Of a DNA stretch of 64,000 bases, positions 48,401 through 59,427 are shown in pieces (positions within the stretch are counted from its first letter, which is position 1; each line of letters starts with the position of its first letter). Below the pieces are notes generated by a model, which saw only the letters and a list, made by a program, of their open reading frames with translations, did no database searches and was not told where the DNA came from. The position numbers and the translations under genes are program-made. Location: assembly GCA_964035545.1 (NCBI GenBank), contig OZ037771.1, positions 11,043,980 to 11,107,979 on the forward strand, written 5' to 3'. Origin of the DNA: Bugula neritina. Its lineage: Eukaryota > Bryozoa > Gymnolaemata > Cheilostomatida > Bugulidae.

Positions 48401-50390
48401 TTTTACTTGTACCAGTTTGGAATTTTGAATTATACATATTCTTAGTTGAAGTCTTCAAGTTTATTGTCAAAATGAACTTGAAATTAAAGACTTAGTAGTA
48501 AAAATTAAACTAAGACTGACTGTAAGTGACTAAGATTAAAAATAAGTAATTTTAAATATCGATTTAGTATTTTTCTTACTCTTTGTCTTAAAATTGACTT
48601 TTATTTTGCACCTACTCCTGGTCAATGATTCTTTTGTCTATTTATATTACTATTGCTATTAGTATAATTGACTTAAATTTAATAATAGATATGATTATAT
48701 CTTTATAAATGTGATATTTGATTTTATGAATAGTAATTCGAAAACTCTTTGGTATTATTTATTTTTGATCATTGTAGTTATTATCATTATATTTGTATAA
48801 TAATTATGATTATCAAATTCAATATCGATATTTGTATTATGGTATGGATATCTGCCTCCATCCCATGTTCTGTTTTGCAGTGCCTTTTTACATTTACGTC
48901 TAGGTTCACATTGCGATGGTCATACTGATAGCACTTGGGGACAGTGATGAGCATAATGATTATCACTAATATTAGGATTATCGTTATTAGGATTTAGAAT
49001 AATTTAATAAACAAGCAACTTAAAACAAATGTTTTTACTACTAATATAAATATACTACTATGAATATTATAATTATTATACTTTACAATTCAAAGTAAGA
49101 TAATCATAATACGAACTGGTAAAACTAAATATAAAGTAAATGTAATAATACTAATAGTAGTTATCCATTCCCCTTTGGTTTCACATACTAATAATTGGAA
49201 ACCTCTGTCCTAATATTATTTCTATTAATATTGCTCAAAGTTTGATCCCTATTTAATTTTATAGTTCACTCACCAGCTACATAATTTTATTAAAATACAT
49301 GTGGTATTGGTTATAGTACTAGTGAAACTTGAAGTTGAATAGCATGCTTATTACTCACTGCTCTTTGCTTACATTATTAGGATTACTCTTTAGTCTTAGA
49401 GATACCCTAACATAAACTTGAAAGCTGGAGGTAGTACTAGTCTAGTGCTGTGTTAATCCTACACTGTTGACTTATCAACACTGTGACTATAATTATGACT
49501 CCTAAGTCAAAGTCATTTTCATATAGTAGTAATCACTATGACAGACTGAAAGTCAGGAAGACTAAATATAATGGTAAAGTGTGTAAGAATAAATCATACT
49601 TAATCAATTACTTTTAGTTTTGTTACCAGTGTTGGGTCAACTTTCAGAATAAAGAATAAATATAATTATAAAGATAAATGGATAAAAATTCCAATCATGG
49701 TTTAATGTGCCTATTTTAAGCTGTTAATTTAATTACTATAATATAAGTGCTCAAAATACAACTTTTGATTTTCATAATTATGTTTTAATTTAATACAGAT
49801 ACCATAGTATCATATACAGTAGAATCAGTTGTATCTTATTTAATAATGAAGTAACTTATTGGAGCTTTCACAGTTATTAATTATTTACTTGTTAGTCTTT
49901 GAACTGGGACAATGTTTGAAACTTGAAGTAGAATGAAGTTTGATTTCAGTTACCGCAATGGTATCTGCAGTCACAATAGGAATACGCATATAACTATGTT
50001 TATATTTGTGAAAAATATATAGTCAAAACTAGATAAGGTAATAGTAATTATAATTGGTTTCACTTTTAATATATTCCTATAAACTGGAAAATAGACAGAA
50101 GCATTTAATCATGAAAGTAAACCTAGTGGAAGTAAATCAATTCACTAAGTATAGTAAAATATTTACTATTCAGTAAGTTTATTTACTTTAGTTAATTGTA
50201 CTTGATTATTTCTGTCGGTTTTTCAGTTGATTTTTCTACCTTTTGCTATAGCATATCAAACTACCACAAAGTCATGCTTCCGTATTACAATTATAAACAT
50301 AGTGTTACTGTGTAATGTTATAGTAATGTAATAGTAATATTTGGATCATTGTAAGTATTTCTGTTGTTGTACTGATTGATAAATATTTTT
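45482..50390. repeat. Cryptically simple AT-rich region (degenerate trinucleotide repeats)
   Basis: For nearly 5 kb the sequence is built from degenerate AAT/ATT/AGT/ACT/ATC-type words: runs of AATAGT, TTATGATTATCA and TAATACTAA at many points, with several denser arrays (45590-45660, 46860-47060, 47757-47815). No gene was recognised. The cleanest array is at 46517-46680, and one internal 75-bp segment is duplicated (47884-47965 and 48200-48275). Confidence 0.7.
46517..46680. repeat. (ACT/AGT)n trinucleotide microsatellite
   Basis: Interrupted ACT and AGT triplets, including (ACT)8 around 46597-46620. On the minus strand it translates as a long Ser/Thr tract, which is an artefact of the repeat. 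Confidence 0.9.
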
Positions 50391-50393
50391 TAG

Positions 50394-51797
50394 CTTGCAT
50401 GGATATTTGCAACGATCAAGATGTCATTTGAACCTGGACTGGAATAAAGATGGCAAATCAAGAAGCTAGCTACAATTATTCTGCAGAAAGAAACTTGGTA
50501 AGCAAAAATAAGCTGCAGCATTAAGCAGTAAGCAATATGACGATGAACTTTGCTTGATTTTGATTGACCTTAAAATATCTGGTCACCTTTCACCAACGTG
50601 GTCCTGCGCGGGTGGCGGGTGACCTTAAAATGTCTGTTGCACGTAAAATAAATTTTGGGACAGTCAAAAGTATGCTGATCTTTTTCGTATTTCAGTGCAT
50701 CGGTGTCTTAGCTTAAGAGCTGAACCCAACAATTATGATCTAAAGCTGTTTTTTACTAGAAAGTGATTTTACTGTCTTTCTGATTATTCTTGGTTTTTCA
50801 GCTTGATGAATTGAATAAATGGATTTGATTTTGGGTATTATGTAATGGATGAAAGAAATTTTTCTTAAATTTGTACTGAGCAATTTTTGCTATTGCTATG
50901 ATGTTTAGTGATAAAATTGCACCCTTAATAACCCTGAAAACTTTCATTACTAGCATTTGTTTATGTTCATTTTTAGGAAATTAAAATGAAGACACAACTC
51001 ACCGATGCTATCTCACTGTGCCTGCATGCAGTTTATCTAAAAAGGTACTCCTATTAGCTGGCTCTTGCCCAATACCTGGTTGTCTCTGTAACTATTTTTT
51101 GCTCGCAGATGAGTTTTTTGAACTTGACATTTTATTGATTTTGAAAGTTATAGTGAGCTTTGAACTTGCTAGCATCGTTTTTAAAGACTTGCTGCAGTTT
51201 TTATCAACATTTTTTAAGTCAATGGTGTTAGTTTGGAAGCTCTCTCACTCCTCTCTCTGTCTCTTTCTCCCACACCTTCCACTCAACCTCTCTCTCTTTC
51301 TCCCCCTCTCTCCCACCCTCCCTCTCTCCCACCCTCCCTCTCTCCCACCCTCTGTCTCTCCCACCTTCTCTCTCTCCCACTCTCCGTCTCTCCCACCTTC
51401 TCTCTCTCCTAACCTTTCTCTCTTCCCTTTTCCACTATCTCTCTGACTCTCTCCCTTTCTCTCTTCTACCCCATCTCTCTTCCATCCTCTCTCCTAACCT
51501 TTCTCTCCCACCCCCCCCCCCTCTCCCACTCTCTTTCTCTCTCTAGTTTGCATGGCTTTACCCAATTTTGGTTTATTTTTTTATTTTGTTTCAGAGTATC
51601 CAAAAGGAAAGCTAAAATTTATTTAATATATATTATACCAACTTGAGCTTTACATATAATATCAAATAAATGCTGTGTTTTGTTAAAACAATGTTTGCAA
51701 CTTTGTAGTATATTCAAATTCATAATTTCTTTGTAGAGTCACGCAACAAGACACTACTCTGACACACTCACAAGTTGCCACTGATCCAGCAGTATAG
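50394..51797 (+). CDS. Possible small three-exon gene, about 58 residues
   Basis: Exon 1 follows acceptor ATTTTTTAG (ending 50393), has ATG at 50450 and donor TTG/GTAAGC after 50497. Exon 2 is 50977-51044 (acceptor CATTTTTAG, donor AAAG/GTACTC). Exon 3 is 51737-51797 (acceptor TTTCTTTGTAG, stop TAG at 51795-51797). Phases agree (0, then 2), giving a continuous frame from MANQEASYNYSAERNL to THSQVATDPAV. An alternative third exon at 51592 is also in phase. The product matches no family known to me. Short exons with good sites can arise by chance in AT-rich DNA, so this may be a non-coding transcript or nothing. Confidence 0.28.
51231..51547. repeat. Polypyrimidine tract (TCTCTCCCACCC)n
   Basis: About 310 bp almost free of purines on the plus strand, built from CT dinucleotides and a 12-16-bp CTCTCCCACCCTC unit, with a run of ten C at about 51513-51522. 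Its open frame (Ser/Leu/Pro repeats) is an artefact. Confidence 0.95.
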
Positions 51798-54700
51798 ATG
51801 ATTGTTTTCTCCACTGGCTATGCTGTCACGCTTTACTGTTGTGGTGTTTGAAACAAACCAATTGTTTGCCTACGCAGATTAGGGTGAGAAAAAAAGTGAG
51901 AAATGAAAGCTGTTTTTAATACCAACTACACTTAGTTTTTATTGAATGAAAAACAAAGTGAAATCATTAGTTATCCGTTAAATGACTAAATCATTGTTTA
52001 TAAAGATGAAACACAAATAATCTTATAATATGCTAATGAAATTTGGCTTTCAAATAGCTTTTTTCTGTATATTTGCTGAGGAAGTTTATCTTCAACAAAA
52101 CTTCGTAGCTGTTGAATATGTGGAGAGTATTTTATATTGCATAAATTTATAGAGTAAAAGGTTCTCATCAAACTTTTACAACTTAGCTCATCGACGGTTT
52201 AAAAGTGTGAGTCACCCTTCACACTAGAGTTTTATAAAGTTTTAATGAATGTGCAGTATTTTATAAAATATTGTGTGTCTCGTAAATTTAGCTGTTTCTA
52301 CCTTTTCAGTGAGATTGGAGTAAACACACCTCAAAATTCACATCTGGTATCACATTGATTTATCGCAAGTCAAAGTACACCTACTAACTCTTCCTTCCTT
52401 AATACCTGCTTGCTTTTGCACTTCTACTCATTTCATATACCTAGCATTTCTCTTGCAGATGAATTACATCTTTTAAGTTGTAAAAGCCTTAAATAGCATG
52501 AAATTAATGAGGTTTAAACCGTGGCCACACTAACTATTTATGCGTTTATTGATGGGTTAAATTACACGAAAATATTGTCTCTTTCTTTTTAGTTTCACCT
52601 AAAGTATTACATACTATTGATGGAGGCTTTGCTGAAGTTTTTGGGTGATGATATGTCAATAATTTTCCAGAGAAGATGATGCCACGGTGGCTGGCATCAT
52701 TATGCAGTTTCCAAATTTCTTTCGGCTTTGCTCTAGTGAAAATGTTGGAAAACAATCAACAAAAAGGTTTGTACCATAAACGAAGTTATTGTGTTCGTGT
52801 TGTCAAAGCATAAAGTGTGCTGGAAATTTTTAGGTTTCTGTTGAGATGCGTTTTTGCTTTTCCTGCATGAAAAAAGTTCCAGTTTCAGTTAATATCACTA
52901 ACGGAGTGCCCACCTATATTTTAAATCATATTGATGCATAAGTTCTTTTTGTAATATTAAAAGTATAACTTGCTTAATTGCTATTCAATGCCCTTTGAAG
53001 TTTCCAACTGTAATTAATTAGTTGATTTGACAGCATAGTATTGATGATTGATGAAGGCAGCCGATATAATTATAAGCATAAATATCTATATCTACATGAA
53101 GATGTCATTCCCAATGATTGTTATTCTGAAATCAGCTGATTAAGTTATCACAAACTAAACATTTTGACCAGCGGCTTGCAATGCAACTCGGTGAAATTTC
53201 AGACCTAGATAAATTGAATTTCTTACTGAAAATCGTGAAGGTATTAAAGTTTAAAGTGAAAGTTTAAAGGGTCATCTCTCTGCGAATTCTAATAGCATGG
53301 TGCCAATTAGACTTGAAAAAATTTCAAGGCACTACAAAGCACTAAGCCCATTCTTACAAGTAGTTTCAAAGTGCACTGGAATTTCAGTTTACTTGTCATT
53401 GTATAGAATCCTGATCTACACTATATAGCATTCACTATTGCCTGCTTCTTCTAAGCATCTATAATGTATTAACTACAGTTTGCTTTGAGAAGTGAATTTC
53501 TACTTGGTATTTTTTCCTTATTGTTCCGTTGTTTGCCAGTAGTCTTAATTTAATGGATTTTCCCTTTTCAAAAGTGGTTGTGACAATCAAAACACATCAT
53601 GCAGCCTGCAACTACACAATCAGTCAGTAATTTCTTCCATTAAAGTAGCTCTTCTGGTTACTCTTGCTCACCTAAAAGCCTGAGCCTCATTCAAATTGCA
53701 ATTTTTTAGAGTTGTTAGTTTTTCATGCAGTCTTTCATTTTTTTTTTGTTAGGCACAAAATTAGTATTCACTAGACCTAATCTTTCATCTGCATGTATGC
53801 CTATTGTTTGTTCATTAAAGAAAAACCTCTGCTGAATATTGAACTAATAATGAAAATAAATTCCCTAAACTAAAAGTAGCAGTGTGATTTTGGTATTACA
53901 ATTAGTTGTTAGCATAGAGTCAAGTTATTGACAGGAATTTTCAAATTGAAATGAATGAATTTCATTGTAAGTCAGCAAGATTTAGTCTAAGTAAACATAG
54001 CATTACATCGTGTTTTATTTAGCATTTGCAGAAGGCAACATACATTTTAAGGATTATTGTAAACTTAAATGTAATTTTAAGTACTTTCCATGTTTGTTAT
54101 TGTAGATGGTCTTGTTCTTTAGGATGGATGTGACAACTCCTTGTGTCAAGCTTAACTGATTGACTACTGAATCCCAATCATATGTTTTGCCAAAAAATGT
54201 GAAAATGGAGTGCATGTCTACTTTATTTGAGAAAATATTAAAAATACTTTTGAAACTTCATCTAGCCAAACAATACAACAGTTTCATTTTATTAAAAAAT
54301 ATCATTTGCACAAAAATGTATTATGTAATCGAACAATTTCTAGAAAAAAAGTGCTTTCCTCCAGTTTTGCTAATGAACTACATTTTTCATTATATGCTTG
54401 TCTTTATAATTTTATTAATTGTTTTTTCTGGTGAGTCAATTAAAGTCAATTCAACCTAGAAAAGTCTGAATTTCAGACTTAATTTCAAGCTAGAATATTC
54501 ACATTTTTAGGTCTGCGTTTGCAAACATTGTTGTGTTACTTTACTTTTTATATTTTTTGAAATAAATATCTTTTTAGCTTGTGCCTATTCATGATTGGAA
54601 TAGTATAATAATATTTAACTTTTCTTCAATTTCAATAGATGAAAATGTTGATCAGTTGGAGTATTCAGTTTAGCTGAATTTTACTTGCTTCTGCGAAAAC

Positions 54701-54917
54701 AATCTTTTGGAGTTGTCTGCCCTCTCTTTAGGTAATTTGTTGACCTATGGTCAACGCAATAATTATAACTTTTTAAAGATGCTTGTGAACCTAACAATAT
54801 AGCATAACTATCAAACCACATTATTCAATATCTGCATAAAATTTAGCCGATAAGCTGCCACCCACTGAGCTTGAAAAGATATTAGAATTCTAGCTCAGTG
54901 CTGCCATCAATGTAGAT
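51798..54917. other. Intergenic, nothing recognised
   Basis: AT-rich sequence without recognised exons, RNA genes or repeats. Frames such as 54160-54459 show only AT-driven composition. Confidence 0.4.
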
Positions 54918-54920
54918 ATT

Positions 54921-54980
54921 TATAATGATATAAAGCCAAAACTCATTATTTATAATGATATAAAGCCAAAACTCATTATT
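54921..54980. repeat. Perfect 30-bp tandem duplication
   Basis: The units 54921-54950 and 54951-54980 are identical, which points to a very recent duplication. Confidence 0.97.
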
Positions 54981-55943
54981 GCATGAAATTATCTAACCAT
55001 TCCTGACAAAGAATCGAGATAATAACTCCAAAGTTGGTCAGTTGAAACCACAGCAATAATACTTTAATTGTTATAATTGTCAGGTTTAATTTTATACCAA
55101 GCCCCAATAAGTACATATAACTATGACAACACAGCCTAAGCACCTCCGATGCAAGAAATTTAGTATTGTGGTGCTGCAAATCCTCCAGTTACAAATGAGT
55201 AGAGCTTTCATGATTATTGGTCTACCATAATGTTTATTTAGTTTTAAGGACTAGCATAAATGGTATTATATGCGGGAGGTATTTGAAAAGCTTCCAACTC
55301 CATCTTCAACTACGGGCTATTATAATTATGCCGATAAACGAGATACTACACTCAGACTGCCCTGTTATAGTACTATGATTGGCTACTGCAAAATTTTTGC
55401 CGATAGACAACATTTAATTATGATGTAATGTATCTCGTATTGGTACATAAGTGTTATGTCTGAGGACGAGATACTGTGAAATTATGCCCTGGGTTATTTG
55501 CACAAACCATTGTGTGTTTTAATCATACACATGTGTATTGTGCTTTTAATATCGAATATATAATCATTTCTGACTCAGTTATATCATATTACTTGAAATA
55601 CAAACAAATGCAGTAAAATGAACAGCTTTTGTTGGAACTAAGTTCTAATAAAACAACCATTTTAAAAAAGATGCCAATTACATGTATAATATATAAGGTT
55701 GCATTATTTTCACTATATTTTAGCAATAATTAATACTTATAATATAGGTTTCATATGGAAAATATTCTATTGATTCATTATAATCATATCACACTAGTTG
55801 CTAATGGTTTTGGATAGTCTTATTTTGGTCTAGAAGATTTTCTGTATAAACACAATTTTTTGCTTTCCAATGTTTTGTTGCCTAGAGCGTTGTTATTCCA
55901 GGTCAAACAAAATTTTCAATACATAACCAAACTTTATCAACTT
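54981..55943. other. Intergenic, nothing recognised
   Basis: AT-rich, no recognised gene. Two GAGATACT-type motifs near 55340 and 55467 are too short to interpret. Confidence 0.35.
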
Positions 55944-58060
55944 GATAACTTATGCATTAGATGTAGCTGATTCCATTTATCGCAGAAAAATATTTTATTT
56001 GGAATTAGACACTGTAATCAGTGACTATTTTTAAGTTTGGTCATGCAGAGTCTAAAACCTACCACATGTATCTGTATGCAGTCACTATAATTATATAAAA
56101 TAGCAACAATATGACAACTATTAGCTCAGTGTTTTTCAGCCTATAAGGAAGGTTTGGGCAAAGTAAGGGTATATTGTATCTATATAAACTATTAAACCTG
56201 AACTGTGCATGAAGAGCATTTTGACCTCAAGTTGCTTGTTTTTCAACTTACAAGTGCATAATGCAGCAGATATAATTAAAGTAATAAAGAGAAATTGCTA
56301 AAATTCGAAACTTGTTTTGCAATTTGATGAGTTCACTTGCACAGCTAACCTTTTTCCATTATTAGTGTATCCTGTATGACATGTCCATATGTGCATGACA
56401 GCTTTATATAGAGGAGAAAGTTAAATATTTTTAGCCATTTTCTAAACGACAACATTAGCTGCAAATGTGATAAAGACTGCTAGCCACTATTTAGAAAAAA
56501 ACTGTGTTTATTTAGAACTACTTTATTGGTGTATGCTGTCAATGGTGATAAATATTTCTATAAACCATATAAAAGAAATTGCCGGAGTTTTCACTGTGAG
56601 CTATAATTTAAGCAAGGCCACTTATACTTACAATACATGTATGCAGTACTAATTGATCTGCAAAAATATGTTGATTATATTACAGCTTCAGAGTTATACT
56701 GTTCTTGCACTGTAAACTTATTGAGTATATATGCATCATTAGATTATATATATTCCGTTGTTTTATACCTGTATAAACTAATTATAAGTATACAATATTT
56801 CAATGCATAAAAAGCAATTATTTTTTTGTTTTGTTTGTATAATTTGTTCATACAGAAAGTTATGCTCTCTTTTGTTTTCATGTTTTTGTTTGGATTGCTT
56901 AGATACTGGCTTTGATCTTGTATTGACTCTTAGCCAATCAATAAGTTTTTTTGTAAAATAACAATTGCATCGATTAGACTGTGAAAATATTGATTAGAAA
57001 TTTCTGTTATTATAGTAGAAAGCAAAAAAAACAAAGCATTGGGTAATGCATTATTTTCATTTTAGCCTAATGCCGGCAGTATTCAAAAAGTGATGCCGGC
57101 ATTAGACTGTTGTGCTAATTGATTTTTTGAGTGCACTCTAAAACAAATGAAAGAGCCAAATATATATCTGACACCTGGAAATAAAATACAAAAGAACAAT
57201 TGAATTTAGCCATACCAAAACTTTTCAGTTAGCTGATAGCAAAAACAATTACTATGCTGTTGATTTGCAATAACATTTATGATCTGCTGAGCTATTAGCA
57301 ACTAGAATCAGTTAAAAATTCTGTTACCATGAAAAGTCAATCTTTCACATAGCCAGGTTTCTATATTAATACAGCACAAGTGGAAAAAAAATTATGCATT
57401 ATGTAGTATTCAAACTTCCCACACCAATTATGGGAAGCCATTTGCGTGGTAAAAAACATTGTGGTCTCATTTTCAGCCAAACTTTTTCAGACGCTTTTTT
57501 AAAAATTAAAATGCACATATTAAGCTCTGAAGCCAAATAAAGCTTATCAAAAGATTACAGGAGACAGACCCAGTTGCACAGCAAATCTTTCAACAAAACC
57601 ATCAAACTATAAAAACTTGCTCTATTTACAATTCTTGATACTCATTTATAAGTTTATTCAATTCACAAAAGCATGAGTTTTTTCCTAAACTGGTCATGAG
57701 AAACTTTGCATAAATAAAAATATATGCATTTTTCAACTTTTAGACTTTGTTATTTATAGTGAGAAAAAGTGTATAATAATTTAGTTACTTTACAAAATTT
57801 AAATTATATAGAGATGTGAAAATGAAATCTACCAACTAAAATAAAAAGTTTAAAGGAATAGTGTTGCAAAAAGTTTTACGAGAATGGAAAGTAACATATA
57901 AGTAGCCATAAAACTGCTATATTGGTTTAATAATTTCATGTCAACAACATCTTGTACTTCGTTATGTTTTTAATAGAATAAATAAGCTGAAAGATTAAAA
58001 GAATGTTTGGAGAAAAATAATTACTACTGTTAAAAATGATTTGTGCTGTTTATGCAGATT
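55944..58060 (+). repeat. Diverged third copy of the 3.09-kb unit (partial)
   Basis: It begins ATAACTTATGCATTAGATGTA, matching 29458 and 32539 onward, and follows the unit in the same order and orientation to about the GCTGAAAGATTAAAAG segment near 57985. It is much more diverged than copies 1 and 2 and lacks the first 0.9 kb of the unit. The exon-like frame is broken here by indels and stops (56437-56595). Confidence 0.8.
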
Positions 58061-59427
58061 GCAAGGATTTGCTATCTATATAAATTGCAAATCATACTGT
58101 TTTCATATTTTGTTTCAATATGACTATGTTACTATTGTAATTTAATTTTTGCACATATTCAATTAATTTGCTTTTTGCAAGCCAGTTAGGGTTATGTTGC
58201 ATCTCCCTGTACGGCTGTGGAGGTAAATACAGGACTGGCAGGTTTTCCTACAAAGACCAAATATATGTGTGCAATAACCTATGGGTAGCTCTTAGTATTT
58301 AGTGCGGTTTTTCTTGATCTGCTTGCAGTGCTGCGCTGCATGTACCGCCCCCTTTTGTTGTGTTGAAACTGATTTGATTGGTTGAATGGAATGAAAAAAA
58401 GCCTAAGTTAAACAGGCAATCAAAAGAGCCTTGCACAGGTAACTAAAGTTTAGATATACAGCATTGCATGAGTTTTAGTGTTTGTAATATATATAAACTG
58501 ATATAGATTGCTATATATATTATAGTGGTATTATTTTACTGCAAACAATGCACTGAAAGGGATTGTGGTTGTATTAATCAGTATAAATATGGTTTGCAAT
58601 TTCTTAGTGCTGCTATACAATATTTGGTACGTGAGCAGTAGGTGCATGCAATAAAAATTAACCGGGCTTTATTTGGCTACTGCAGTAGCCTTCTTGCTAC
58701 TTCGATATATTCTAGGGCTCTCCAATCAGGTAACAATTCTTATATATTGCTTAGTGTGCTATTATAGGTTTGGATGAATAATTAACGGCTATAACTAAGT
58801 ATGTGGTTTCTTTGATTTTATTGCTGAGAAGATGAAGGTCTTAATTATTTAGATATCTATTTTATATACATATTATAAACATATACATGTTTTATGTTAA
58901 TACACCTCTAAATTCTAATTATACCTACCTAATTGTTTATTGCATTTGCAAGGTATTAAGTCATACTTGCAACACCATGCTTAAAGAATTTAAATATCAT
59001 ACAAAAGCTTTAAAAACTAGGTTATAGTTGCTTTACCTATTCGAATATTTTCTTAGATGCAACACACCATGCATTCATGATACAGCAGCTCCCTAACTCA
59101 AGAAGATATTGCTTTTTTGTTATTATGCCAAATTACTTTATTAATCATAAAAATGCAGCATAAAATATTTAAAAACAAAGTTCTGCATGTATAGATGCAT
59201 TTATAAAAGCTACAGGCACCAGATTCAGGGGTAAAAAGTATTTTTAAAAGTTCATTGAAATCAAAATCTTTAATTGCAAAACTAAACCTTTACATAGAGT
59301 AAAGCCATTAGAACTATTACTTTGTATAATTTTATATTCATATGCGTGTGTTTTAAGATCTGATTCTAATTTTTTTTACTTGAAACACTCTTTATAATAA
59401 TTTTATATATATAGGACAACTGCAAGT
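58061..59427. other. Region upstream of SAMHD1-like gene 2
   Basis: No coding exon was seen. CTTGCAACACCATGCTTAAAGAA near 58969 resembles CTTGCAACACCATGTTTGAAGAA near 11958 upstream of gene 1. A short GC-rich stretch (58325-58360) and a possible donor CAATCAG/GTAACA near 58729 could belong to a leader exon, but no TATA box is convincing. Confidence 0.35.

Noticed and set aside
51018-51446. 142-codon frame rich in Ser, Leu and Pro
   Set aside because: Most of it is the polypyrimidine tract; composition, not coding, keeps it open.
52660-52690. Short inverted repeat ATGATGCCA...TGGCATCAT
   Set aside because: A 9-bp stem alone in 64 kb is within chance expectation.
54160-54459. 99-codon frame
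   Set aside because: It has AT-driven Ile/Leu/Phe/Lys composition and begins at a non-ATG codon.
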